Positions 38,386-46,763 of a stretch of DNA of 58,649 bases are shown piece by piece (positions within the stretch are counted from its first letter, which is position 1; each line of letters starts with the position of its first letter). Below the pieces are notes generated by a model. That model was not told where the DNA came from, searched no databases, and was given only the letters and a program-made list of their open reading frames with translations. Source of the stretch: an uncultured Microbacterium sp. Lineage in GTDB: Bacteria; Actinomycetota; Actinomycetes; Actinomycetales; Microbacteriaceae. A program made the translations under genes and the position numbers. Location of the stretch: assembly GCA_913774845.1 (NCBI GenBank), contig CAJYJO010000048.1:1-58649 (forward strand), given 5' to 3'.

Positions 38386-38416
38386 AAGCACCGGCCCCCC
38401 CGAGGGGGACCGGTGC
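38386..38416 (-). terminator. Intrinsic terminator after the DUF3040 gene
   Basis: On the minus strand GCACCGGTCCCCC pairs with the following G/C block ending CCGGTGC and is directly followed by TTTTT. It lies 19 bases past the stop at 38435. Confidence 0.85.
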
Positions 38417-38434
38417 GGATGTCGTGGTGGGTGC

Positions 38435-38815
38435 CTACTGGCCGTCGCGGCGTCGATCCCAGCGGTCGTTCATGCGGTCCATGAACGAACTGCCGGAAGC
38501 ACGCGCGGGGCGGGTCTTCGCCGCGGCGGGAGCGGCCTGAGCGGCACCGCGGGTGGGGGTCACCGCGAAGACGACGCCGCCCACCATGAGGACGAACCCG
38601 AGGACGCCGACGGCGATGCCCAGGATGCCGGTGTTGAACCCGATCGAGACTCCGGCGACCAGGGCGCCGAGACCGGCGAGCACGAGGATCGAACCAAGGA
38701 CGATGTTGCGGTAGCTGAGGGCGCGACTGGGGGCCGACACGACATCGGTGTCGTTACTCATGAGATGGCGCTCCATCTCATCCAGCAGACGCTGCTCCTG
38801 TTCGGAGAGTGGCAT
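38435..38815 (-). CDS. DUF3040 domain membrane protein
   Basis: This 126-residue protein begins MPLSEQEQRLLDEMERHL, the DUF3040 signature, followed by two transmembrane helices (IVLGSILVLAGLGALVAGVSIGF and ILGIAVGVLGFVLMVGGVVF) and a basic tail. The family is actinobacterial and of unknown function; M. tuberculosis has a member in the same place upstream of mraZ. It has its own -10 box (TAGAAT, 38850-38845) and GAGGGGG before the ATG, and tandem terminators after it. Confidence 0.9.
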   Translation of the reverse strand: MPLSEQEQRLLDEMERHLMSNDTDVVSAPSRALSYRNIVLGSILVLAGLGALVAGVSIGFNTGILGIAVGVLGFVLMVGGVVFAVTPTRGAAQAAPAAAKTRPARASGSSFMDRMNDRWDRRRDGQ

Positions 38816-38844
38816 GCATCCCCCTCTATTGTTCGTTGCGGACG

Positions 38845-38850
38845 ATTCTA
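38845..38850 (-). promoter_or_regulatory. Candidate -10 box (TAGAAT) of the DUF3040 gene
   Basis: The minus-strand TAGAAT is close to the TATAAT consensus and would start transcription near 38838, giving a leader of about 23 bases. Confidence 0.5.
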
Positions 38851-38867
38851 CGCGCGGCGTGGATCAC

Positions 38868-38873
38868 TAGGCT
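38868..38873 (+). promoter_or_regulatory. Candidate -10 box (TAGGCT), leaderless start of the polyprenyl synthase gene
   Basis: TAGGCT is followed by 6 bases and the GTG at 38880. It is divergent from the DUF3040 promoter within a 64-base gap. Confidence 0.55.
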
Positions 38874-38879
38874 AGGCCC

Positions 38880-39959
38880 GTGCCGACCTCCCCGGAACCG
38901 ATCGAAGCTGTTTCCCAGCGACTCGACAAGTTCCTCTCCGAACAGCTATCGTACGCCGCCGCACTGGGCCCCGAGGCCGAGACGCTCACCCGGTCGGGAG
39001 CAGCCGCGCTCCGCGGCGGCAAGCGACTGCGGGCCCGTTTCTGTCTCTCCGGATGGGAGGCCGTCCGCGGTCCCGCCGAGCTCTTCGACCCCGCGGCGCT
39101 CGCCGTGGCGACCTCGCTCGAGATCTTCCACGCGGCCGCCCTCGTGCACGACGACCTCGTCGACAACAGCGACACCCGTCGCGGACAGCCCGCCGCCCAC
39201 CGCGCCCTGCAGAACGCCCACCGGGATGCCGGCTGGACCGGCGACTCCGACGCCTTCGGGCGCTCGGGTGCGATCCTGCTCGGCGATCTCCTCGTCGCCT
39301 GGAGCGACGACCTGCTCGAAGAGGGTCTCGAGGGCGTCGCCACGGCATCCGAGACCCGGCGCGCCTACGCACGCATGCGCCGCGACGTCACGATCGGGCA
39401 GTTCCTCGACGTCGCCGAGGAATCGGCGTACGCCGTGTACCCCGACGACACGCACGCCGAGCGGGCGCTGCGGGTGGCCTCGTACAAGTCGGCGCGCTAC
39501 AGCATCCAGCAGCCCCTGCAGATCGGTGCGGCGCTCGGCGGCGCCGATGCCGCGCAGCTCGACGCGCTCGGCCGGTTCGGACACGACGTGGGCATGGCCT
39601 TCCAACTGCGCGACGACGTGCTCGGCGTCTTCGGCGACAGCGCGGTCACCGGCAAACCCGTGGGCGACGACCTCCGGGAGGGCAAGCGCACGGTTCTCGT
39701 GGCCTACGCCCGCGAGGCCCTGTCCCCCGAGGACCGCCGGCGCGTCGACGAGCGCTTGGGCGACCCGGCCCTGAGCGCCGGAGAGATCGCCGAGCTGCAG
39801 CGCAGAATCGTCGACAGCGGGGCCCTGTCGCGGACCGAGGACCTCATCGGCGACTACGCCCGGCGCGCGGATGCGGCGCTGGCGGATGCACCGTTCGAGG
39901 TGTCCGCCGTGGAGCGGCTGCGCGAGCTCGCGCGAGCCGCGACCCAGCGCGCGGCCTGA
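38880..39959 (+). CDS. Polyprenyl diphosphate synthase (trans-isoprenyl type)
   Basis: This 359-residue protein has GGKRLRARFCL, the first Asp-rich motif VHDDLVDNSDTRRGQP (DDxxD), and the second Asp-rich motif FQLRDDVLGVFGD. Both bind Mg-diphosphate. It elongates an allylic diphosphate with isopentenyl diphosphate; chain length cannot be read reliably, but it could serve menaquinone or carotenoid synthesis. In M. tuberculosis the equivalent place holds idsA2. The GTG start is leaderless by promoter spacing. Confidence 0.94.
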   Translation: MPTSPEPIEAVSQRLDKFLSEQLSYAAALGPEAETLTRSGAAALRGGKRLRARFCLSGWEAVRGPAELFDPAALAVATSLEIFHAAALVHDDLVDNSDTRRGQPAAHRALQNAHRDAGWTGDSDAFGRSGAILLGDLLVAWSDDLLEEGLEGVATASETRRAYARMRRDVTIGQFLDVAEESAYAVYPDDTHAERALRVASYKSARYSIQQPLQIGAALGGADAAQLDALGRFGHDVGMAFQLRDDVLGVFGDSAVTGKPVGDDLREGKRTVLVAYAREALSPEDRRRVDERLGDPALSAGEIAELQRRIVDSGALSRTEDLIGDYARRADAALADAPFEVSAVERLRELARAATQRAA

Positions 39960-39969
39960 ACCTGCGGGG

Positions 39970-40317
39970 TCAGGCGAGGGTCGCCGCGACGCGACGGACT
40001 TCGCTCTTGCGTCCGGCGCGGAGGGCCTCGATCGGCGCGACTCCGATGGTGTCCTCCGGGGTGAGCAACCAGTCGATGGTCTCGTCGGGGTCGAACCCGG
40101 CGTCGTGGAGCACGATGATCGTGCCGCGCAGGGCCGGCAACGGACGGGCGTCGACGAGGAACACGGCGGGGACCTTGAACACCCCGTCGCGGCGCGAGCC
40201 GACGAGGTAGCTCTCGTCGATCAGGCGACGCACCCGGCCGAGGGGTTCGTCCAGGATCTCCACCAGGTCGGGGATCGTCAGCCAGTCGGTCTCGTAACGG
40301 GGAGCGTCGGTCACCAT
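39970..40317 (-). CDS. Rv2175c-like DNA-binding protein
   Basis: This 115-residue protein has a winged-helix-like N terminus (DWLTIPDLVEILDEPLGRVRRLIDE, which fits a MerR-like helix-turn-helix) and a C-terminal part with LHDAGFDPDETIDWLLT. It resembles Rv2175c, which is encoded beside PknL in M. tuberculosis and is phosphorylated by it; a PknL-like kinase lies 1.2 kb away here. It converges with the polyprenyl synthase gene with a 10-base gap. ATG at 40317 or the GTG one codon on may be the start. Confidence 0.87.
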   Translation of the reverse strand: MVTDAPRYETDWLTIPDLVEILDEPLGRVRRLIDESYLVGSRRDGVFKVPAVFLVDARPLPALRGTIIVLHDAGFDPDETIDWLLTPEDTIGVAPIEALRAGRKSEVRRVAATLA

Positions 40318-40325
40318 CTCACTAT

Positions 40326-40375
40326 CTCACCCCGGCCGAGGGCGGCCGCACCTCACCCCGGCCGCGGGCGGCCGC
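40326..40375. repeat. Two tandem copies of a 24-bp GC-rich repeat
   Basis: Copies at 40326-40349 and 40352-40375 differ at one base and each contains CGGCCG and GGCGGCCGC, so each can fold on itself. They lie between the Rv2175c-like gene and the LysM gene, a 180-base gap. Confidence 0.6.
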
Positions 40376-40406
40376 CGCGCGCGCCCGTCACCGCCGGTCA
40401 ACATGC

Positions 40407-40463
40407 GTCACACGTGTCACATGCGCCCCTCTCGTTGACATCCGTCCCGCCCCGTGCCACGGT
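40407..40463 (+). promoter_or_regulatory. Candidate promoter region of the LysM gene
   Basis: GTCACA occurs twice (40407-40412 and 40416-40421), followed by a consensus -35 box TTGACA (40435-40440). At 17 bases further is CACGGT, a poor -10 match. The strong -35 with weak -10 and nearby repeats suggest a regulated promoter, but this is uncertain. Confidence 0.35.
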
Positions 40464-40497
40464 GGCGGGGCAGTCGGAAGAACGGAATCCCCCCACC

Positions 40498-41481
40498 ATG
40501 CGACGACTCCCCCTGTCCCCTCCCCTCGCGCGTCGACGCGCGTCGGCCGTCTGGCCGGCGGCCGTCGCCGGCACCATCGCCCTGTCCCTGACCGGCGAGA
40601 ACGCCGCCCATGCGGCCCCTCCCACCCCGCCGCTCGCCTCCCTCCCGCCTCTCACGCCGCGCGCGGCCGCCCCGGTCTCGGCGGTGACCGCGCCGAGCAC
40701 CTACACCGTGAAACCCGGCGACACGGTGTGGGCGATCGCCCGCGCCCACGGCGTCGACGTCGCCACCGTGCAGGCCGTCAACGGCCTCGGGGCCGGCAGC
40801 GTCATCCACCCCGGCCAGGTGCTCACGATCGGCGTGGCACCGGCCCCGTCCGACACGGCGCCGGCTCCCGCTCCGGCCCCCACGGAGCGCACGCACGAGG
40901 TCGTGCCGGGCGACACCGTCTCGGCGATCGCGACCGCGAACGGCGTCTCCGTCGACGCCGTGCTGGGCGCCAACGGCCTCACCCGCGCGTCGATCATCTA
41001 CCCCGGCGACGTGCTGCGCATCCCGGCGAGCGGCGCCGCCGCATCGGCATCCGTCGCCGTGATCACCGCTGCGGGACTCGACGCGGAGCAGTCCGACAAC
41101 GCCCGCCTGATCATCCGCATCGGTCGCGAGCTGGGGGTGTCGGATCGCGGGATCGTGATCGCCCTCGGCACCGCGATGCAGGAGTCCTGGCTGCGCAACC
41201 TCGACTGGGGCGACCGCGACTCGCTGGGGCTCTTCCAGCAGCGGCCGAGCTCCGGCTGGGGCACGCCCGAGCAGATCATGGACCGCGAGCGGTCGACCCG
41301 CGTCTTCTACGGGGGCACCGCCGACCCCAACGGTCCCGCCACCCGCGGCCTGCTCGACATCCCCGGCTGGGACGAGCTCGCCTACGCGGACGCCGCGCAG
41401 GCGGTGCAGATCTCCGCCTACCCCGATCGCTACGCGCAGTGGGAGCAGCCCGCCACGACGTGGCTCGCGGTCCTCGGCTGA
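40498..41481 (+). CDS. Secreted LysM peptidoglycan-binding protein
   Basis: This 327-residue protein has a signal peptide (cleavage probably after AHA, about residue 38) and two LysM domains (about residues 69-112, YTVKPGDTVWAIA; and 133-176, HEVVPGDTVSAIA). The C-terminal domain (about 190-327) includes TAMQESWLRNLDWGDRDSLG, which resembles a lysozyme-like fold with a possible catalytic Glu. LysM binds GlcNAc in the cell wall. Enzymatic activity is inferred, not shown. It lies directly upstream of the PASTA kinase gene. Confidence 0.88.
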   Translation: MRRLPLSPPLARRRASAVWPAAVAGTIALSLTGENAAHAAPPTPPLASLPPLTPRAAAPVSAVTAPSTYTVKPGDTVWAIARAHGVDVATVQAVNGLGAGSVIHPGQVLTIGVAPAPSDTAPAPAPAPTERTHEVVPGDTVSAIATANGVSVDAVLGANGLTRASIIYPGDVLRIPASGAAASASVAVITAAGLDAEQSDNARLIIRIGRELGVSDRGIVIALGTAMQESWLRNLDWGDRDSLGLFQQRPSSGWGTPEQIMDRERSTRVFYGGTADPNGPATRGLLDIPGWDELAYADAAQAVQISAYPDRYAQWEQPATTWLAVLG

Positions 41482-41550
41482 GGCCGCGGCATCCCCGGTC
41501 CGATTCGAGGTGGCGGTGAGCCGTTCCCCGGGCTCACAGGGGGCCCTCCG

Positions 41551-41556
41551 TAGACT
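41551..41556 (+). promoter_or_regulatory. Candidate -10 box (TAGACT), leaderless start of the kinase gene
   Basis: TAGACT is followed by CGACCC and the GTG at 41563, a 6-base spacing without a ribosome binding site. Confidence 0.55.
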
Positions 41557-41562
41557 CGACCC

Positions 41563-43515
41563 GTGAGCACGAGTCAGCAGGCAGACCCGCTGATCGGCCG
41601 TCTCGTCGACGGTCGGTACCGGGTGCGCGCGCGCATCGCGCGCGGCGGCATGGCGACCGTGTACGTGGCGACCGATCTGCGCCTCGAGCGTCGGGTCGCG
41701 CTGAAGGTCATGCACGGCCACCTCAGCGACGACACCGTGTTCCAGAGCCGGTTCATCCAGGAGGCCCGCTCGGCCGCCCGCCTGAGCGACCCGCACGTGG
41801 TCAACGTCTTCGACCAGGGCCAGGACGGCGAGATGGCCTACCTGGTCATGGAGTACCTCCCCGGCATCACGCTGCGCGAGCTCCTGCGCGAACACCGTCG
41901 ACTCACGATCGATCAGACGCTGACGATCATGGATGCCATCCTCTCGGGGCTCGCGGCGGCGCACCGCGCGGGCATCGTCCACCGCGACGTCAAACCCGAG
42001 AACGTCCTGCTCGCCGAAGACGGACGGATCAAGATCGGCGACTTCGGGCTCGCCCGCGCGACGACGGCGAACACGGCGAGCGGCGCGCAGCTCATGGGGA
42101 CGATCGCGTACCTCGCGCCCGAGCTCGTCACGCGCGGGACCGCGGACGCGCGCAGCGACATCTACTCGCTCGGCATTATGCTCTACGAGATGCTCACGGG
42201 TGAGCAGCCCTACAAGGGCGAGCAGCCCATGCAGATCGCCTACCAGCACGCCACCGACTCGGTCCCGCGCCCGAGCGCGAAGAACCCGGGCGTGCCCGAG
42301 CAGCTCGACGAGCTCGTGCTGTGGGCGACCGAGCGCACTCCCGATGACCGACCGCTCGACGCCGGCGCCATGCTGCAGCGCCTCCGCGCCGTCGAGAAAG
42401 ACCTCGGTCTGGCCCCGCAGGTCGCCCGCGCCGTCGCCGTCGGCACGGCGAGCCCCGCGACCCCGGCCGAGTCGCGCGAGCTGACGAAGGTCCTCCCCCG
42501 GACCGCCTCGCTCCCGCCCGTCGCGGCGACCGAGGCCCCCGACAACGCCGCCCGCCTGCGTCAGCGCACGCGCCGCCGCACGGCTCGCGGCGTGTGGCTG
42601 CTCGTCATCGCCCTGCTCCTCGCGGGCGGTGCCGGCTTCACCGGCTGGTACTTCGGCTCCGGCCCCGGCTCGCTCGTCGCCGTACCCGACGTCTCGGGCC
42701 GCAGCTTCGACGATGCCCAGCTGCTCTTGACCGAGCAGCAGCTGCAGGCGCAGCGCCAGGAGGTCACCGATCGGGAGATCCCGGCCGGCACGACCGTGGG
42801 ATCCGATCCCGACCCCGGAACCCGTCTCGACAAAGAGACCGTCGTCACGGTGTTCGTCTCGATCGGACCTGCCACGCACCAGATCCCCGAGCTCGCCGGT
42901 CGCAGCGCCGAGGAGGTCCGCGGCATCTTCGAGGCCGCCTTCGTCGGGGTGGGGGATCCCTCGCAGGAGTTCTCCGACGCTGGCGCCGACACCGTGCTGG
43001 GTGCCTCCGTCATCCCCCGCTCCGGCGGCGACGCCATCCCGTGCACCGAGGGCTGCACCGTCTACGAGGGCGACGCCGCGTCGCTCACCGTCTCGCTGGG
43101 CCCCATCCCCGACGTGGTCGGCGAATCGCAGTCCCGCGCCGAACGCGCGCTCGGTGACGCGGGCCTGGAGTCGTCGGTGACCGAGGAGTACAGCAACTCG
43201 GTGGCATCCGGGGTCGTCATCGGGATCGGCTCGCGCGACGGGGGCGGAAACTGGCGCCCCGGCGACACCGTTCCGCTGCGGGTGTCCATCGGGCCCCGAC
43301 CGGTGGAGATCCCCGGCAACATCGTCGGGATGTCGATCCGCGACGCGGTCGCGGCCCTGCAGGGCCTCGGCTTCGAGGTGAACGCGGGCATCGACGACGG
43401 CACGCTGCCGCTCGGCTTCAAGTACTGGGACATCTACAAGGTGCGCGCCACGAACCCCAAGGCGGGCACGACCGCCCCGCAGGGCTCGACGGTCACGCTG
43501 ACGCCGACGCTCTAG
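41563..43515 (+). CDS. pknL: PASTA-domain Ser/Thr protein kinase (PknL-like)
   Basis: This 650-residue membrane kinase has a Hanks domain at about residues 18-280: ARGGMATVYVATD, VALKVM (catalytic Lys), HRDVKPEN (about 140) and DFGLAR (about 160). A transmembrane helix follows (about 343-363, VWLLVIALLLAGGAGF), then four extracellular PASTA repeats, each beginning near a VPDV/IPEL/IPDV/IPGN segment. PASTA domains sense muropeptides or lipid II. The name rests on the neighbouring Rv2175c-like gene. It ends with a TAG stop and a terminator. Confidence 0.93.
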   Translation: MSTSQQADPLIGRLVDGRYRVRARIARGGMATVYVATDLRLERRVALKVMHGHLSDDTVFQSRFIQEARSAARLSDPHVVNVFDQGQDGEMAYLVMEYLPGITLRELLREHRRLTIDQTLTIMDAILSGLAAAHRAGIVHRDVKPENVLLAEDGRIKIGDFGLARATTANTASGAQLMGTIAYLAPELVTRGTADARSDIYSLGIMLYEMLTGEQPYKGEQPMQIAYQHATDSVPRPSAKNPGVPEQLDELVLWATERTPDDRPLDAGAMLQRLRAVEKDLGLAPQVARAVAVGTASPATPAESRELTKVLPRTASLPPVAATEAPDNAARLRQRTRRRTARGVWLLVIALLLAGGAGFTGWYFGSGPGSLVAVPDVSGRSFDDAQLLLTEQQLQAQRQEVTDREIPAGTTVGSDPDPGTRLDKETVVTVFVSIGPATHQIPELAGRSAEEVRGIFEAAFVGVGDPSQEFSDAGADTVLGASVIPRSGGDAIPCTEGCTVYEGDAASLTVSLGPIPDVVGESQSRAERALGDAGLESSVTEEYSNSVASGVVIGIGSRDGGGNWRPGDTVPLRVSIGPRPVEIPGNIVGMSIRDAVAALQGLGFEVNAGIDDGTLPLGFKYWDIYKVRATNPKAGTTAPQGSTVTLTPTL

Positions 43516-43556
43516 TCGCCGAGCCCGTCGACGGACCCGACGCTCCCCCCAACGAC

Positions 43557-43589
43557 GACGCCCCCGACCGCGAACGGGCCGGGGGCGTC
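43557..43589. terminator. Bidirectional terminator between kinase and aroG
   Basis: GACGCCCCCG pairs with CCGGGGGCGTC-type sequence around GCGAAC in a 33-base hairpin, between the convergent kinase and DAHP synthase genes. T-runs are lacking on both sides. Confidence 0.65.
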
Positions 43590-43608
43590 GGTGGTGATGC
43601 GGGGACGC

Positions 43609-44946
43609 TCAGCGCTTCTCGAGCTCCTCGGCCACGAGGAACGCGAGCTCGAGGCTCTGCCGGTGGTTCAGGCGCGGGTCGCACAGGCTCTCGTAGCGCG
43701 TCGCGAGGGTCGCCTCGTCGATCTGCTCCGAGCCGCCCAGGCACTCGGTGACGTCGTCGCCGGTCAGCTCGACGTGGATGCCGCCGGGGTGCGTGCCGAC
43801 GGAGCGGTGCGCCTCGAAGAACCCACGTACCTCGTCGACCACGTCGTCGAAGCGACGGGTCTTGTAGCCGGTGGGCGTGGTGATGCCGTTGCCGTGCATG
43901 GGGTCGGTCACCCACAGCGGGGTCGCGCCCGAGTCGCGGACGGCCTCGAGCAGCGGCGGCAGGGCGTCGCGGATCTTGCCCGCCCCCATGCGCGTGATGA
44001 AGGTGAGGCGACCGGGCTCGCGCTCGGGGTCGAGCTTGTCGATGAGCGCCAGCGCCGTCTCGGCCGTGGTGGTGGGCCCGAGCTTGACGCCGATCGGGTT
44101 GCGGATCTTCGAGAAGTAGTCGACGTGCGCGCCATCGAGCTCGCGCGTGCGCTCGCCGATCCACTGGAAGTGCGACGAGGTGTTGTACGGCAGACCCGTG
44201 CGCGAGTCGATGCGGGTCATCGGGCGCTCGTAGTCCATGAGCAGGCCCTCGTGACCGGTGTAGAACTCGACGCGCGTGAGCTCGTCGAAGTCGGCGCCGG
44301 CGGCCTCCATGAACTTGATCGCGCGGTCGATCTCGGTGGCGAGACGCTCGTAGGCCTGGTTGGCCGGGGTGCTGGCGAACCCCTTGTTCCAACTGTGCAC
44401 CTCGCGCAGATCGGCGAAGCCGCCCTGGGTGAAGGCGCGGATGAGGTTCAGGGTGGACGCGGCCGTGTGGTAGCCCTTCAGCAGCCGCGCGGGATCGGCC
44501 TTGCGCGACTCCTCGGTGAAGTCGTAGCCGTTGACGATGTCACCGCGGTAGGCCGGGAGGGTCACGTCGCCGCGCGTCTCAACGTCGCTCGAGCGCGGCT
44601 TGGCGAACTGGCCCGCCATGCGGCCCATCTTCACCACGGGCATCGACGCGCCGTAGGTGAGCACGACCGCCATCTGGAGGACCGTTTTGATGCGGTTGCG
44701 GATCTGCTCGGCGGTCGCGCCGGCGAAGGTCTCGGCGCAGTCACCGCCCTGCAGGAGGAACGCCTGACCGGCGGCGGCGCGCGCGAGCCGTTCGCGCAGA
44801 ATGTCGACCTCGCCCGCGAAGACGAGCGGCGGGAGGGTCGAAAGCTCTGCGGATGCCGCGGTCACCGCGTCCTCGTCATACCACTGGGGCTGCTGCTTGA
44901 TGGGCAGGGTTCGCCAGTGGTCGAGGTCGGGGAGCTGCTGATTCAC
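43609..44946 (-). CDS. aroG: Class II 3-deoxy-7-phosphoheptulonate synthase
   Basis: This 445-residue protein is a class II (plant-type) DAHP synthase. It begins with LDHWRTLPIKQQPQW and contains LLQGGDCAETF, WIGERTRELDGAHVDY and the metal-site segment DPMHGNG (about residue 345). It joins PEP and erythrose 4-phosphate in the first step of the shikimate pathway. M. tuberculosis has its AroG near PknL too. The GTG start at 44946 lies 6 bases after a TAGACT box that also holds the upstream gene's stop. Confidence 0.97.
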   Translation of the reverse strand: MNQQLPDLDHWRTLPIKQQPQWYDEDAVTAASAELSTLPPLVFAGEVDILRERLARAAAGQAFLLQGGDCAETFAGATAEQIRNRIKTVLQMAVVLTYGASMPVVKMGRMAGQFAKPRSSDVETRGDVTLPAYRGDIVNGYDFTEESRKADPARLLKGYHTAASTLNLIRAFTQGGFADLREVHSWNKGFASTPANQAYERLATEIDRAIKFMEAAGADFDELTRVEFYTGHEGLLMDYERPMTRIDSRTGLPYNTSSHFQWIGERTRELDGAHVDYFSKIRNPIGVKLGPTTTAETALALIDKLDPEREPGRLTFITRMGAGKIRDALPPLLEAVRDSGATPLWVTDPMHGNGITTPTGYKTRRFDDVVDEVRGFFEAHRSVGTHPGGIHVELTGDDVTECLGGSEQIDEATLATRYESLCDPRLNHRQSLELAFLVAEELEKR

Positions 44947-44952
44947 CCCTGA

Positions 44953-44958
44953 AGTCTA
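44953..44958 (-). promoter_or_regulatory. Candidate -10 box (TAGACT) of aroG overlapping the acyltransferase stop
   Basis: The minus-strand TAGACT begins with the TAG stop of the acyltransferase gene (44958-44956) and is followed by 6 bases and the aroG GTG, so aroG would be leaderless. Confidence 0.55.
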
Positions 44959-45669
44959 GTGGCGCGACGTCGGCGCCTTCGCCGCCTGCGACGTGGCGAG
45001 GCGGTCCTTCACGGTCGAGGCGTACACGTCTTCGTAGCGCTGTTCACCGAGGCGCTGCAGCGCCACCATGATTTCGTCCGTGACCGACCGCAGGACGTAC
45101 CGGTCGCCCTCCATGCCCGCGAAACGCGAGAAGTCCAGCGGCTCGCCGATGACGATGCCGACGCGGCCGACGCGGGGCACGCGCTGACCGATCGGCATGA
45201 CGGCGCCGGTGTCGACCATGACGACGGGGACGACCGGGACGCGCGCCTCGAGCGCCATGCGGGCGATGCCCGTGCGCCCGCGGTACAGCGTCCCGTCGGG
45301 GCTGCGCGTGCCCTCCGGGTAGATCCCCAGCAGCTCGCCACGGCCGAGCACGCCCAGGCCGGTGTTCAGCGAGGCCTCGGAGGCCTTGCCGCCGGAGCGG
45401 TCGATGGGCAACTGGCCCGTCGCGGTGAAGAACAGGCGGGTCGCCCACCCCTTCAGCCCCTTGCCGGTGAAGTAGTCGCTCTTGGCCAGGAAGGCCATCC
45501 GACGGTCGATCATGAGCGGGAGGAAGATCGAGTCCGAGAACGACAGGTGGTTGCTCGCGAGGATCGCGGCGCCCTCCGCGGGGATGTTGCGCCGACCCAC
45601 CATCCACGGACGGAACACGGCCTTGATGACCGGTCCGATGACCACGTACTTCATGAGCCAGTAGAACAT
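44956..45669 (-). CDS. 1-acyl-sn-glycerol-3-phosphate acyltransferase (PlsC-like)
   Basis: This 237-residue protein has the acyltransferase motifs NHLSFSDS (NHxxxxD, about residues 36-42) and YPEGTRSPDG (about 115-124), with a hydrophobic N terminus that attaches it to the membrane. It probably acylates lysophosphatidate in phospholipid synthesis, though acceptor choice cannot be read from sequence. It starts 2 bases after the ROK kinase stop, so the two are one transcript. Confidence 0.92.
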   Translation of the reverse strand: MFYWLMKYVVIGPVIKAVFRPWMVGRRNIPAEGAAILASNHLSFSDSIFLPLMIDRRMAFLAKSDYFTGKGLKGWATRLFFTATGQLPIDRSGGKASEASLNTGLGVLGRGELLGIYPEGTRSPDGTLYRGRTGIARMALEARVPVVPVVMVDTGAVMPIGQRVPRVGRVGIVIGEPLDFSRFAGMEGDRYVLRSVTDEIMVALQRLGEQRYEDVYASTVKDRLATSQAAKAPTSRH

Positions 45670-45671
45670 CG

Positions 45672-46607
45672 TCAGCGTTCCTTCCCGGCGAGGTCGGCGA
45701 CCCCGATGAGCCCGGCGTCGTTGCCCAGTCGGGCGATCGCGAACTCCGCGACCGGACGTTCACCGTACCCCGGGAGCGAGGTCTCGTACGCGAGCTTCAC
45801 CGGTTCGAGCAGGTCCGCCCCGAGCTGCGCCACTCCCCCGCCGATGACGAAGACCTCGGGGTCGAGCACCGCCTGGAAACCGCCGCACGCCTCACCCAGG
45901 GCCGTGGCCACGCGGCGGAGCGCCTCCACGGCGCCCGGGTCGCCGGCCAGGACCAGACGCGAGACGGCCGGTCCGGGGATCGCGCCCCGCTCTTCGCGGA
46001 TGGCCGCCAGAGCGGCACCGATGCCGCGCTCGTCGGCGATCGCGTTGGCCTCGCGCTGCAGGGCACGGCCCGAAGCGTACTGCTCGAGGCATCCGTTCTG
46101 CCCGCAGCCGCAGGGGTGGCCGCCGCGCACGAATCGCAGGTGTCCGAGCTCGGCGCCGATGCCGTGCCCGCCGCGGAACAGCTCACCGTCGGTGACGACG
46201 GCGCCTCCCACACCGGTGCCCATCGTGAGCATGACCATGTCGCGCACGCCCTGACCCGCGCCGAAGCGGTACTCGCCCCAGCCCGCGGCGTTCGCGTCGT
46301 TCTCGATCGTGACGGGCGCGCCGAGGCGCTGCTCGAGTCGCGCGCGCAACGGCTCGTCGCGCCAGTCGATGTTCGGCGCGTAGATGACGGTGCTGCGGTC
46401 GCGGCTGATGAAGCCGGCGGCGGCCACGCCGATCGCGTGGATCTCGTGCGCACGGCGCAGGTGATCGGCCATGTCGACCACGGCGTCCACGAGGGCCGCG
46501 GGGTCGATCGGTGTGTCGACGCGGAGCTTCTCGACGATGGTGCCGTCGTCGTCCACGACGCCCCCGGCGATCTTCGTCCCGCCGATGTCGATGCCGATGT
46601 TGCGCAC
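45672..46607 (-). CDS. ROK family glucokinase
   Basis: This 311-residue sugar kinase begins RNIGIDIGGTKIAGGVVDDD (phosphate-binding loop of ROK proteins). It contains ENDANAAGWGEYRFG with the catalytic Asp and the zinc motif CGCGQNGCLEQYAS (about residues 163-175). No DNA-binding domain is present, so it is an enzyme rather than a repressor. The Cys zinc motif argues against polyphosphate glucokinase. The GTG start at 46607 is preferred over longer frames; GGAAGGG lies upstream. Confidence 0.92.
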   Translation of the reverse strand: MRNIGIDIGGTKIAGGVVDDDGTIVEKLRVDTPIDPAALVDAVVDMADHLRRAHEIHAIGVAAAGFISRDRSTVIYAPNIDWRDEPLRARLEQRLGAPVTIENDANAAGWGEYRFGAGQGVRDMVMLTMGTGVGGAVVTDGELFRGGHGIGAELGHLRFVRGGHPCGCGQNGCLEQYASGRALQREANAIADERGIGAALAAIREERGAIPGPAVSRLVLAGDPGAVEALRRVATALGEACGGFQAVLDPEVFVIGGGVAQLGADLLEPVKLAYETSLPGYGERPVAEFAIARLGNDAGLIGVADLAGKER

Positions 46608-46648
46608 CGCGCTCCCTTCCGGGCCGAGCGAGCGGCGCGGCCCGGAGC

Positions 46649-46654
46649 AGTCTA
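46649..46654 (-). promoter_or_regulatory. Candidate -10 box (TAGACT) of the ROK kinase gene
   Basis: The minus-strand TAGACT would start transcription near 46642, giving a leader of about 35 bases with a GGAAGGG ribosome binding site. It is divergent from the acyl-CoA synthetase promoter. Confidence 0.5.
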
Positions 46655-46714
46655 GCCACCCCGGACGGCCGGTGTGGGAACGCTTCCTCCCGGTGTCGCG
46701 CCCATCGGTGCGGA

Positions 46715-46720
46715 TAGACT
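46715..46720 (+). promoter_or_regulatory. Candidate -10 box (TAGACT) of the acyl-CoA synthetase gene
   Basis: TAGACT would start transcription near 46727; the leader of about 37 bases contains GAAGGAG 5 bases before the GTG at 46764. Confidence 0.5.
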
Positions 46721-46763
46721 CGACGCACCGATCGACCTTCTTTCCGGTACCGAAGGAGTTGCC

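Noticed and set aside
40401-40421. CRP/GlxR-type site before the LysM gene
   Set aside because: The GTCACA copies are direct, not inverted, so the TGTGA-N6-TCACA pattern is not met.
40417-42879. Minus-strand frame of about 820 codons over the LysM and kinase genes
   Set aside because: Both plus-strand genes carry complete, ordered motifs; the antisense product is low-complexity Arg/Gly/Asp.
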